The notes below the pieces were generated by a model, which was not told the origin of the DNA, did not search any database, and saw only the letters and a list, made by a program, of their open reading frames with translations. This document shows, one piece after another, positions 1 to 5,916 of a stretch of 10,843 nucleotides of DNA; the stretch's first letter is position 1, and each line of letters starts with the position of its first letter. The DNA is from an uncultured Bacteroidia bacterium (GTDB lineage: Bacteria > Bacteroidota > Bacteroidia > SpSt-205). Location of the stretch: contig CALKJV010000118.1 in the NCBI GenBank assembly GCA_937995505.1, forward strand, positions 1-10,843, written 5' to 3'. Made by a program: the position numbers and the translations under genes.

Positions 1-3
1 AAG

Positions 4-11
4 CAAATGTA
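4..11 (-). promoter_or_regulatory. Possible -7 box for a leftward gene outside the window
   Basis: On the minus strand the sequence reads TACATTTG, an exact match to the Bacteroidota -7 consensus TAnnTTTG. It lies back to back with the nuoB box, 5 bases apart. With the 4-7 base spacing seen at other starts here, it would serve a minus-strand gene starting just left of base 1. No part of such a gene is visible, so this is inference. Confidence 0.3.
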
Positions 12-16
12 ATGCG

Positions 17-24
17 TATTTTTG
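17..24 (+). promoter_or_regulatory. -7 promoter element before nuoB
   Basis: TATTTTTG matches TAnnTTTG exactly and ends 4 bases before the nuoB ATG at 29. A promoter this close implies a leaderless or nearly leaderless nuoB transcript. Only 16 bases of sequence lie upstream, so a -33 element cannot be judged. Confidence 0.55.
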
Positions 25-28
25 AAGT

Positions 29-487
29 ATGCGCGATGGAAGCGCGGGTTTGGCTTTTTTGCGGTTAGAAGAGGCTTTTCGGTGGGCAGAGAGCCGCTCT
101 ATTTGGCCGCTCACCTTTGGACTGGCGTGCTGTGCCATAGAGATGATGGGTACTTTTGCGAGTCACTTTGACTTGGAGCGGTATGGGGTCTTCCCGCGGG
201 CTACACCGCGGCAAGCTGACCTCATGATTGTATCCGGCACGGTGACCGCTAAGATGGCAGAGCGCATCAAACGGCTTTACGACCAGATGCCCGCGCCGAA
301 GTACGTAATCTCCATGGGTTCGTGTGCGACGGCGGGCGGCCCTTACTGGCAGCACGGCTATCATGTAGTGAAGGGAGTAGATAAGATTATTCCCGTGGAT
401 GTATATGTGCCGGGCTGCCCGCCTCGGCCAGAGGCGCTGATTGAGGGTATCTTACGCTTGCGGGAAAAAATTCATCGGGGTGCGTGA
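29..487 (+). CDS. nuoB: NADH-quinone oxidoreductase subunit B (NuoB)
   Basis: This is the complex I subunit that carries the terminal iron-sulfur cluster N2, which passes electrons to quinone. It sits in the peripheral arm at the cytoplasmic membrane. The 152-residue protein has the usual length for the core domain. All four N2 ligands are visible: the tandem pair C34-C35 in the GLACC-IEMM motif, C99 in SMGSCA and C130 in VPGCPP. The start is fixed at ATG 29, because an in-frame TGA lies at 23-25 and no other start codon falls between. No Shine-Dalgarno sequence is present; a TAnnTTTG element lies 4 bases upstream instead. The stop codon overlaps the next gene by 8 bases. None of the other nuo genes follows; nuoA is about 4.5 kb away beyond pheT, so the complex I genes are scattered here. 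Confidence 0.96.
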   Translation: MRDGSAGLAFLRLEEAFRWAESRSIWPLTFGLACCAIEMMGTFASHFDLERYGVFPRATPRQADLMIVSGTVTAKMAERIKRLYDQMPAPKYVISMGSCATAGGPYWQHGYHVVKGVDKIIPVDVYVPGCPPRPEALIEGILRLREKIHRGA

Positions 488-1136
488 ACCGACCCTCTTA
501 ACGGTAACGCCGACCGAGGTGGTAGTTTGCAAGCCGCCGGGCATGCCGGCGCAGGCGGATGCTACCGGTGACCTGGATGTGCTACGGTGGGCAGAGCAGA
601 CTTTGCAGAAGCCCTTGCACTTGGTGCATCGCTTAGATAGGCCTGTGGGGGGAATCATGCTCTTAGCTTCTACTCCTAAGAGTGCCGCACAGTGGAGTCG
701 CCGCTTTAGAGAGGGACGGGTACGTAAGAGCTACTTAGCTATCACGCAGCCGCCGGTCTATCCGCCGTTTGGAGAGCTGCGGCATTACCTGCGCAAAGAG
801 GGGCGCCACCCCAAAGCCAAAGTCTTCTACAAGCCCACCCCTGGAGCCGATTTAGCTGTGCTCCGCTATCAGAGCTTGGCCGTAAAGGGTGAGCAGAGCT
901 TGGTACAAGTCGAGCCGCAGACAGGGCGCTTCCACCAAATACGCGCGCAGCTCTCTGCCCTCGGAAGTCCGATTGTAGGGGATGTGAAGTATGGATACCC
1001 CCCTCCCGCTCCTGATGTCCGTAGTATAGCCCTCTGGGCTTGGAAGCTAGAAGAGTGGATAGCCCTACCCCCCTTTGAGGAAGAGCCCTGGAAGACCTTC
1101 TCGGCAGTGCAACACCTCCTTCAGCGATCTTCGTAA
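480..1136 (+). CDS. RluA-family RNA pseudouridine synthase
   Basis: The enzyme isomerises specific uridines to pseudouridine in rRNA or tRNA. The catalytic motif HRLDRPVGG spans residues 50-58, with the nucleophile D53. The N-terminal motif CKPPGMPAQ (residues 17-25) and the later RFHQIRAQL block are also typical of the RluA/RluC/RluD family. There is no N-terminal S4 domain, and at 218 residues the protein is a compact single-domain form like the TruC-type enzymes. I chose GTG 480, which overlaps the nuoB stop by 8 bases and starts just before the conserved domain. A longer reading from TTG 441 adds residues lying entirely inside nuoB and is less likely. Its position behind nuoB suggests cotranscription by translational coupling. 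The substrate uridine cannot be read from the sequence. Confidence 0.88.
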   Translation: MREPTLLTVTPTEVVVCKPPGMPAQADATGDLDVLRWAEQTLQKPLHLVHRLDRPVGGIMLLASTPKSAAQWSRRFREGRVRKSYLAITQPPVYPPFGELRHYLRKEGRHPKAKVFYKPTPGADLAVLRYQSLAVKGEQSLVQVEPQTGRFHQIRAQLSALGSPIVGDVKYGYPPPAPDVRSIALWAWKLEEWIALPPFEEEPWKTFSAVQHLLQRSS

Positions 1137-1137
1137 A

Positions 1138-1193
1138 GGGCCAAAAGGCTTTATAAAAACTCAATAGAGCTCGCTCAGCCCCCTTCTTTGGGC
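1138..1193. terminator. Possible convergent terminator region
   Basis: This short gap separates two convergent genes. On the + strand, GCC-AAAA-GGC followed by TTTAT lies at 1140-1153, just after the pseudouridine synthase stop. On the minus strand an AGCCC/GGGCT stem (1177-1194) with an 8-base loop abuts the stop of the peroxiredoxin-like gene. A second small stem (1160-1169) is followed by five T residues. All stems are short, so the call rests mainly on position. Confidence 0.3.
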
Positions 1194-1778
1194 TTACTTA
1201 CGGTATTTCACGCTACAGCCGATAGCTTTCGTTTCGGTCACAGGGATAGGCTTATCTGTCAGTAGGGCTTCAATGGCTTCGGCTACGTAGCGTTTTTGCA
1301 CCTTTTTGGGGTCGTTGGGGCTATCATCTATGGCGCCGATGTAAGCCACTCGGAACTCCTCTCCTTCCTTTTTCAGGAGGAAAACATGGGGCGTCTTCGT
1401 GGCGCCGTAGGCTTTAGCGACAGCCTGCGTCTCATCATAGAGGTATGCGAAGGGGAATTTTTTCTCCTTCGCGCGCTTTTGCATGTTTTCATAGCTGTCT
1501 TCTGGGACGATCTCGGGCGCGTTGGGGTTGATAGCGACTATGGGGAAGCCTTTCGGGGCAAATTCCTTATGCAGGGCGATAAGGCGGTCTTCATAGGCCT
1601 TGGAGTACGGGCAGTGATTGCAAGTAAAGACCACGATAAGGCCTTTCTCTTTGGCGTAGTCAGCGAGGCTAAGGGTCTTACCATCTACATTTTTCAGGGC
1701 GAAGTCTGGAGCTTTGTCGCCTAACTTGACGCCGTCTCCTACAAAGAGGGCGCTAACGAGTAGGAATGCGCGCAGCAT
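1194..1778 (-). CDS. Peroxiredoxin-like / thioredoxin-fold protein
   Basis: This 194-residue protein belongs to the AhpC/TSA-thioredoxin superfamily, close to the 'PRX-like' thioredoxin-family proteins often annotated in Bacteroidota. The segment from LGDKAPDFAL (residues 19-28) through VFTCNHCPYS (50-59) is diagnostic. It carries a CxxC redox pair, C53 and C56, followed by a conserved proline-containing TPHVFLL segment. A third cysteine, C188, lies near the C-terminus. The N-terminus (MLRAFLLVSALFVGDG) is a short hydrophobic stretch that could act as a signal peptide or anchor, though it lacks a clear cleavage site. I start it at ATG 1778; a longer in-frame reading to 1874 would add residues overlapping the TlpA-like gene and remove the N-terminal hydrophobic start. 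It overlaps the upstream TlpA-like gene by 26 bases, so the two are probably cotranscribed. Its substrate is unknown. Confidence 0.85.
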   Translation of the reverse strand: MLRAFLLVSALFVGDGVKLGDKAPDFALKNVDGKTLSLADYAKEKGLIVVFTCNHCPYSKAYEDRLIALHKEFAPKGFPIVAINPNAPEIVPEDSYENMQKRAKEKKFPFAYLYDETQAVAKAYGATKTPHVFLLKKEGEEFRVAYIGAIDDSPNDPKKVQKRYVAEAIEALLTDKPIPVTETKAIGCSVKYRK

Positions 1779-2235
1779 AGGCTTTCTTAACAAATTCCAG
1801 CACGCTTTGTGTATCGGTGAAGGCGCCGTGGTTTGGGCCGTTGAGGCCAGCTTGGGTGTAAGGAATAGCGCCATCCCAATTGGGATTGAGGTGGGGAATC
1901 CACGAGTTTGGGTCTTTTTCCTCTAGCCAGAAGGCGGGGAGAGTAATCCCTTTGCGGCGCAGGAGGGCGGCTGCGACCCGAGGCCCCTCCGGCGGAAAGT
2001 CTAAGCTAATGAGCCAAATCCGCACCGGCAAGCTACCTTGAAGCTCCTGTGCCGCAGCTTGTAGGTAGGGCAGCTCAGCTACACAAGGACGGCACCAGGT
2101 CGCCCAAAAGTTCAAGATGTACAGGGTATCTGGGTTCTCTTTTATGGCTGTTTGGAGGGCTTCCCAGCTGCGGCTCGGTAGGCTCTGCGCCCAAAAAACT
2201 CCCACTACAAGCCCCAGTAAAACCTGCTTTCGCAC
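1753..2235 (-). CDS. TlpA-like secreted thioredoxin
   Basis: This 160-residue thiol-disulfide oxidoreductase is predicted to be exported. Residues 1-18 form a signal peptide with K3, a hydrophobic core and a VFWAQS junction. The active site NFWATWCRPC (residues 42-51) is the classic TlpA/ResA type, with redox cysteines C48 and C51. Proteins of this type reduce periplasmic disulfides, for example in cytochrome c maturation, but no cytochrome gene lies nearby to specify the role. The start is GTG 2235: it gives the signal peptide exactly, and the only upstream in-frame codons run back to a TAG at 2260-2262 without another credible start. A TAnnTTTG element lies 5 bases upstream. It is the first gene of a two-gene thioredoxin-fold unit with the overlapping peroxiredoxin-like gene. 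Confidence 0.88.
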   Translation of the reverse strand: MRKQVLLGLVVGVFWAQSLPSRSWEALQTAIKENPDTLYILNFWATWCRPCVAELPYLQAAAQELQGSLPVRIWLISLDFPPEGPRVAAALLRRKGITLPAFWLEEKDPNSWIPHLNPNWDGAIPYTQAGLNGPNHGAFTDTQSVLEFVKKAYAARIPTR

Positions 2236-2240
2236 CTCTA

Positions 2241-2248
2241 CAAAAATA
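2241..2248 (-). promoter_or_regulatory. -7 promoter element before the TlpA-like gene
   Basis: The minus strand reads TATTTTTG, an exact TAnnTTTG match, 5 bases before GTG 2235. It lies back to back with the + strand element at 2261-2268, 12 bases apart. I see no TTG or TTTG -33 element at the expected distance. Confidence 0.5.
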
Positions 2249-2260
2249 AGTCTTGCCTTC

Positions 2261-2268
2261 TACTTTTG
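2261..2268 (+). promoter_or_regulatory. -7 promoter element before the membrane-protein remnant
   Basis: TACTTTTG matches TAnnTTTG exactly and ends 4 bases before GTG 2273. This is the same geometry as at nuoB, pheT and the SPFH gene. It supports GTG 2273 as the genuine start of the broken gene. Confidence 0.45.
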
Positions 2269-2272
2269 CCTT

Positions 2273-2488
2273 GTGCGAAGTGCAGTGTGGGTGGGCGGTG
2301 CTTTGACCTTACTTTTACTAATTTTTTGCTGGCTGCCGTTTGAGGTGGTATTACGCAGCTTCATTATAGATGATGCCTTTTATTACGCTAAGATTGCTCG
2401 GGTTTTTGTTTGAATGTTGGTACTTCTGCCATTTGCGTGGCTGGTGATAGTGCGTCTCAATTCTCCTCCCAGTCCAGAAGCAAGGTGA
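2273..2488 (+). pseudogene. Remnant of a multi-pass membrane glycosyltransferase-like gene
   Basis: From GTG 2273 the frame encodes 46 residues. A hydrophobic segment (ALTLLLLIFCWLPF) is followed by RSFIIDDAFYYAKIAR and then a TGA at 2411-2413. The first membrane span followed by a short loop with an acidic DDA-YY-K-AR motif resembles the N-terminus of bacterial PMT/ArnT-like (GT-C fold) glycosyltransferases, where the aspartates are near the active site. Family members normally run to several hundred residues. Immediately after the TGA, in the same frame, ATG 2414 opens 24 more codons with a hydrophobic stretch (LVLLPFAWLVIV) and a Pro-rich end at 2486-2488. That could be the old C-terminus. 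I infer an internal deletion that joined the two ends. It could instead be a small membrane peptide of 46 residues; the family assignment rests on one short motif. Confidence 0.5.
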
Positions 2489-2531
2489 TGAGCTTTTCAG
2501 CAGCCGGGTAGAAGGGAGGCGCTATTCTGCG

Positions 2532-2539
2532 TAGTTTTG
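2532..2539 (+). promoter_or_regulatory. -7 promoter element before pheT
   Basis: TAGTTTTG matches TAnnTTTG exactly, 4 bases before GTG 2544. Transcription from it would give an essentially leaderless pheT-nuoA message, leaving no room for a leader-peptide attenuator or T-box. No -33 element is evident. Confidence 0.5.
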
Positions 2540-2543
2540 CGAG

Positions 2544-4949
2544 GTGCGCATTCTGTGGAGCTGGTTAGCGGAATTTGTAGACTTAGCGGAGGCGCCCTCA
2601 GAGGTAGCGGAGCGGCTTACTCGGGCGGGCTTAGAGGTAGAGGGCATTAGCCCGTATCGCCGGCTGCCTGAAGCCCTTCAGTCTATCGTGGTGGGGGAGA
2701 TTCTAGCCCAAGAGAAGCATCCTGCCGCAGGCCGCCTGCAAGTGTGTCGGGTGCGGGTCGCTCCTGATAAGGAGGTTACCATTGTTACCGGCGCCTCCAA
2801 CACGCATCCTGGGGCTAAGGTTCCCGTAGCCTTGCCGGGCAGTCGGGTGCTTATGCAGGGGCAGTGGGTACCCTTAGAAGCGCGCTCCTTTCGGGGTATC
2901 CGGTCAGAAGGTATGCTTTGCTCAGAAGTGGAGCTTGGCTTAGGCCCTGACGCAGAGGGCATCTACCTCCTCCCCCCAGAAGCTCCCATAGGAGCGCCCC
3001 TGACCAGCGTGCTAGAAGATTACACAGATACGATCCTAGAAGTCAGCGCGACGCCTAATCGGGGAGACGCTTTAAGTCATTTGGGTATTGCGAGAGAGTA
3101 TGCAGCGCTTGTAGGGGGCGAGCTTCGCTTGCCCGAGATAAAAATTCACGGGGCGCGTCCCGCATTCCCCCTGCAAATAGTAGTAGGCGATTCCGAGGCT
3201 ATCCCCCGCTATGGCGGCCTGTACATAACGGGCTTGGAGGGGCTTTTGCGCTCGCCGGCTTGGCTGCGCCATCGCTTGGAAGCGGTCGGCTTGCGCAGCA
3301 TTCATCCTATCGTGGATGTTACGAACTATGTGCTAATAGGGTACGGGCAGCCTTTGCATGCTTTTGATGCTGAAAGACTAATGGGTTCTCAGCTGCGGGT
3401 GTATCCCTTGGAGGGGCCGGCGCAGATGGAAAGTCTGCAAGGTCAACTTCTCTCGCTGCAAGCAGGGGATATCGTGATAGCGGATGCCGCCGGGCCAGCC
3501 TGCTTAGGGGGATTAGTAGGCGGCAAGCGAACCGCCGTGCAAGCCGATACCCGAGCGATATTTTTAGAGTCGGCGTACTTCTCACCGAGGTGGATACGAG
3601 CCACTGCGCGCCGGCTGGGCCTTCACACCGAGAGTGGGTATCGGTTTATGCGAGGGACCGACCCAGGGCGCGTACCTTGGGCCGCCGAGCTAGCTGCCAG
3701 CTTGCTCCAGCAGCTGTATCCTGATGCTGAGGTCTCCCAGTTTGCTGAAGTGCATGCAGCCGAGCACACTGCACCCCGAAAAGTCATTGTCTCGCTGGCG
3801 CAGCTGCGGCAGGTTACGGCCCTGCCCCTGCCCGCAGAAGCTACCCGTTCCCGCCTGGCTCGGTTAGATATCGCGGTCAAAGAGATACAAGAAGAGGTCT
3901 GGGAGTTGGAAGTGCCGCACTATCGCTTAGATGTAACTCGTCCTGCGGATATTGCGGAGGAGCTTTTGCGCTTAGAGGGGTGGGGAAGCCTCCCCCGAAA
4001 GCCGCTCCAACCCCCAACGCCTTATGCTCGTCCGAGTGCGGTAGATGGGCGTTATAGGCTACGAGAGGCCCTTTCGGAGTTTCTCACAGGGCTGGGATTT
4101 TGGGAAATACGGACAAATTCCCTTGTAGGGGCGCATCATTTCCTTCCGGAGAGCGCGCTGAAGCCGATACGGCTTGCGAATCCGCTTTACGAGGAGCTTG
4201 CGTACTTGCGTCCTACGCTGATAGGTTCGGGGCTGGAGGTGCTTGCGCACAATCGCAATCATGGAGCGCAGGGCTTTTGGGCGTACGAGTGGGGAAAGAT
4301 CTACCATGCAGAAGGGGAATCCGAGCGTTTAGCGCTATGGGGTTGGGGGCGGCCGCCCTTCCATAGCCTAGGTAAGGGGCAAGCGCCCCTTCCGGAACTT
4401 TTGGCGAGGCTACGGGCCTTCTTTAGCCGATTGGGGATGACGGTACAGGAAGCTCCCCTCACCGCTCCTTCCTCGGTATGGCTAGAGGGCCTGCAGCTCT
4501 CATGTGAAGGGGCCTTTATGGGCGTGGTAGGGTATCTCTCCGAGGCGTATCTCAAGCGCTTTCATTTAGGTGGGCAGCGGGTCGCCTGTGCAGAACTAGA
4601 CCCTCTCTTTTGGGAGGCCTCCCGGCGGCGCTTGCCTTCCTTCCAGCAATTCTCGTATCACCCTATTGTGGTGAAGGACCTTAGCGTCTTCTTATCGCCG
4701 GGCCTTGTATATGCGCAGCTGGTGACAGCGCTCCTGCAGCTCAAGCATCCCTATCTGCAACGGATAGAGCCCTTTGACCGGTATACTGACCCCACGGGGC
4801 GGCCTAGCTATGGGCTTCGCTTGTACCTACAAGCCAATCACACGCTCTCGGAAGGAGAAATTCAAGACTTTCTGCGCCAAGCCATCGCAGCCTTGGAGGC
4901 GATTGGCGCAGAAGTACGCAAGGCCGAGGCGTTCGCTGTGCAAAAGTAG
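2544..4949 (+). CDS. pheT: Phenylalanyl-tRNA synthetase beta subunit (PheT)
   Basis: This is the beta chain of the alpha2-beta2 enzyme that charges tRNA-Phe. The 801-residue length is normal. The N-terminus (RILWSWLAEFVDL) is followed by the EMAP/OB-fold tRNA-binding domain at about 42-152, with the SFRGIRSEGMLCSE signature at 115-128. The B3/B4 editing region spans roughly 210-380 and includes RSIHPIVDVTNYVL (251-264), GQPLHAFD (268-275) and HTESGYRF (361-368). The B5 domain follows at about 410-480, ending in a YRLDVTRPADIAEELLRLEG segment with its acidic metal-binding residues. A catalytic-like core lies at about 490-690, and the C-terminal FDX-ACB anticodon-binding domain at about 705-800. 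The start is GTG 2544, which aligns with the usual PheT N-terminus. The partner gene pheS is not next to it. nuoA starts 4 bases after the stop, so the two probably share a transcript. Confidence 0.97.
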   Translation: MRILWSWLAEFVDLAEAPSEVAERLTRAGLEVEGISPYRRLPEALQSIVVGEILAQEKHPAAGRLQVCRVRVAPDKEVTIVTGASNTHPGAKVPVALPGSRVLMQGQWVPLEARSFRGIRSEGMLCSEVELGLGPDAEGIYLLPPEAPIGAPLTSVLEDYTDTILEVSATPNRGDALSHLGIAREYAALVGGELRLPEIKIHGARPAFPLQIVVGDSEAIPRYGGLYITGLEGLLRSPAWLRHRLEAVGLRSIHPIVDVTNYVLIGYGQPLHAFDAERLMGSQLRVYPLEGPAQMESLQGQLLSLQAGDIVIADAAGPACLGGLVGGKRTAVQADTRAIFLESAYFSPRWIRATARRLGLHTESGYRFMRGTDPGRVPWAAELAASLLQQLYPDAEVSQFAEVHAAEHTAPRKVIVSLAQLRQVTALPLPAEATRSRLARLDIAVKEIQEEVWELEVPHYRLDVTRPADIAEELLRLEGWGSLPRKPLQPPTPYARPSAVDGRYRLREALSEFLTGLGFWEIRTNSLVGAHHFLPESALKPIRLANPLYEELAYLRPTLIGSGLEVLAHNRNHGAQGFWAYEWGKIYHAEGESERLALWGWGRPPFHSLGKGQAPLPELLARLRAFFSRLGMTVQEAPLTAPSSVWLEGLQLSCEGAFMGVVGYLSEAYLKRFHLGGQRVACAELDPLFWEASRRRLPSFQQFSYHPIVVKDLSVFLSPGLVYAQLVTALLQLKHPYLQRIEPFDRYTDPTGRPSYGLRLYLQANHTLSEGEIQDFLRQAIAALEAIGAEVRKAEAFAVQK

Positions 4950-4953
4950 GGCT

Positions 4954-5529
4954 ATGCAAGTGCTCAGCTTTGCTTTTTACGCAGCGGCGGCCCTTCTCGT
5001 GGTAGTGGGGGGCTTATGGCTTCGGCAGCTCGTGGCGGCTCGGCATGCGCCCGCTCCCTCTTCTGAGCCCTATGAGTGCGGAGAAGCCCCCTCGGGTTCG
5101 GCGTATGTGCCCTTTGAGTGGCCGTATCTGCGGCTCGTGGTTTTACTGGTGGCTTTGGAAGCGGAAGTCCTCCTCGCCTTGCCCTGGGTATGGGTACAAC
5201 GCAGCTTGCCGGCAGAAGCCTTTTGGGTGGAGCTGGCTTTGCTTTTAGGTCCGTTAGTCGCTGTGTATGGGTATGCTTGGCGAGAGGGAATTTTTCGGAT
5301 TGAGCTCCCTAAGAAGCGCTCTGGGAGTTTGCCGAGCCTTCCTTTGGCGTACCAGCAGCTGAACGCTTACTTGACTTCACTGGGGCCAAAATCATCGTCA
5401 TGTTCTTCCCTTCCAGCTTCGGCTGAACCTCTACCCGCGCCAGATGCGAAAGCCGCTCCGCAAACGCCTCCAGGAGCTTCTGCCCAAACTCCGGATGCAC
5501 AATACTGCGACCCCGGAAAAACACCGTAG
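4954..5529 (+). CDS. nuoA: NADH-quinone oxidoreductase subunit A (NuoA) with extended tail
   Basis: NuoA is a small membrane subunit of complex I near the quinone site. Three hydrophobic segments are visible, at about 5-28, 60-82 and 90-108. The loop carries the conserved PYECG (E41, C42). The second span reads LEAEVLLALPW, matching the family FDVE...PW block but with Glu (E69) where Asp is usual; the second acid, E71, is kept. The normal protein end would be near VYGYAWREGIFRIEL, at residue 118. Here the frame stays open for about 70 more residues of Ser/Pro/Ala-rich, low-complexity sequence, giving 191 in total. That tail lies antisense to infC, overlapping it by 221 bp. I choose ATG 4954, 4 bases after the pheT stop, because it gives the usual N-terminus. 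The tail could reflect a lost stop codon or an uncorrected frameshift; the core assignment is firm. Confidence 0.9.
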   Translation: MQVLSFAFYAAAALLVVVGGLWLRQLVAARHAPAPSSEPYECGEAPSGSAYVPFEWPYLRLVVLLVALEAEVLLALPWVWVQRSLPAEAFWVELALLLGPLVAVYGYAWREGIFRIELPKKRSGSLPSLPLAYQQLNAYLTSLGPKSSSCSSLPASAEPLPAPDAKAAPQTPPGASAQTPDAQYCDPGKTP

Positions 5530-5890
5530 CTTTTATCTTATTGCCCTCTTGTAGGAAGTTTTCCGCGTGTCGCACCTTAAATGCAAAGTCATGATCATCT
5601 GTGTGCGGCCGAAAGCGGATTTCTTTTACCTCAATCTGGTGCAGCTTTTGTTTAGCTTCTTTGGCTTTTTTCTTCTGCTCAAAGCGGAGCTTAGAGTATT
5701 CAATGATGCGGCATACAGGGGGGAAAGCGTTAGAGGCGATCTCTACCAGGTCCATGCCCCTCTCCTCGGCCATGCGGAGGGCCTGCTCTAAAGGGTAGAT
5801 ACCATTGAGCTCGGCGGGCTCCAGCCCCACAATGCGTACCTCTGAGGCGGTAATTTCTCGGTTGATGCGGTGTTGTACTTCTTTACTCAC
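5309..5890 (-). CDS. infC: Translation initiation factor IF-3
   Basis: IF-3 binds the 30S subunit, blocks premature 50S joining and checks start-codon selection. The 193-residue protein shows the N-domain (about 7-77), with RINREITASEVRIV near its start and DLVEIASNAFPPVCRI at 47-62. A lysine-rich linker spans about 70-85, and the C-domain about 86-170 includes EIRFRPHTDDHDFAFKV (90-106), where the 30S contacts lie, and ends in GKNMTMILAP. Residues 171-193 are a hydrophilic tail, common in this phylum. The start is GTG 5890, not the AUU used for autoregulation in enterobacteria. A TAnnTTTG element lies 7 bases upstream. The rpmI and rplT genes that usually follow infC are absent: downstream is convergent nuoA, whose 3' end overlaps the last 221 bases. 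Confidence 0.96.
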   Translation of the reverse strand: MSKEVQHRINREITASEVRIVGLEPAELNGIYPLEQALRMAEERGMDLVEIASNAFPPVCRIIEYSKLRFEQKKKAKEAKQKLHQIEVKEIRFRPHTDDHDFAFKVRHAENFLQEGNKIKATVFFRGRSIVHPEFGQKLLEAFAERLSHLARVEVQPKLEGKNMTMILAPVKSSKRSAAGTPKEGSANSQSAS

Positions 5891-5897
5891 GCTGTAA

Positions 5898-5905
5898 CAA
5901 AGGTA
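5898..5905 (-). promoter_or_regulatory. -7 promoter element before infC
   Basis: The minus strand reads TACCTTTG, an exact TAnnTTTG match, 7 bases before GTG 5890. It lies in the 26-base gap after the DUF1573 gene. This gives infC its own promoter even though the gene upstream points the same way. The same octamer precedes the SPFH gene. Confidence 0.5.
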
Positions 5906-5916
5906 GCGGGTTTGTG

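Noticed and set aside
441..479. Upstream TTG start for the pseudouridine synthase
   Set aside because: The extra 13 residues lie inside nuoB and precede the family domain; GTG 480 is simpler.
742..1164. A 140-codon open frame on the minus strand
   Set aside because: It is antisense to the pseudouridine synthase, is rich in Arg/Pro/Ala as antisense frames usually are, and shows no motif.
1296..1724. A 142-codon open frame on the + strand
   Set aside because: It lies wholly antisense to the peroxiredoxin-like gene, has no recognisable domain, and the opposite strand has a clear family match.
1779..1874. Longer N-terminus for the peroxiredoxin-like protein
   Set aside because: The added residues are not conserved-looking and lie inside the TlpA-like gene; the ATG at 1778 gives a sensible hydrophobic start.
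2489..2512. Short frame of seven codons before pheT as a possible phenylalanine leader peptide
   Set aside because: It has only one Phe codon, no attenuator hairpin is visible, and the likely promoter lies downstream of it.
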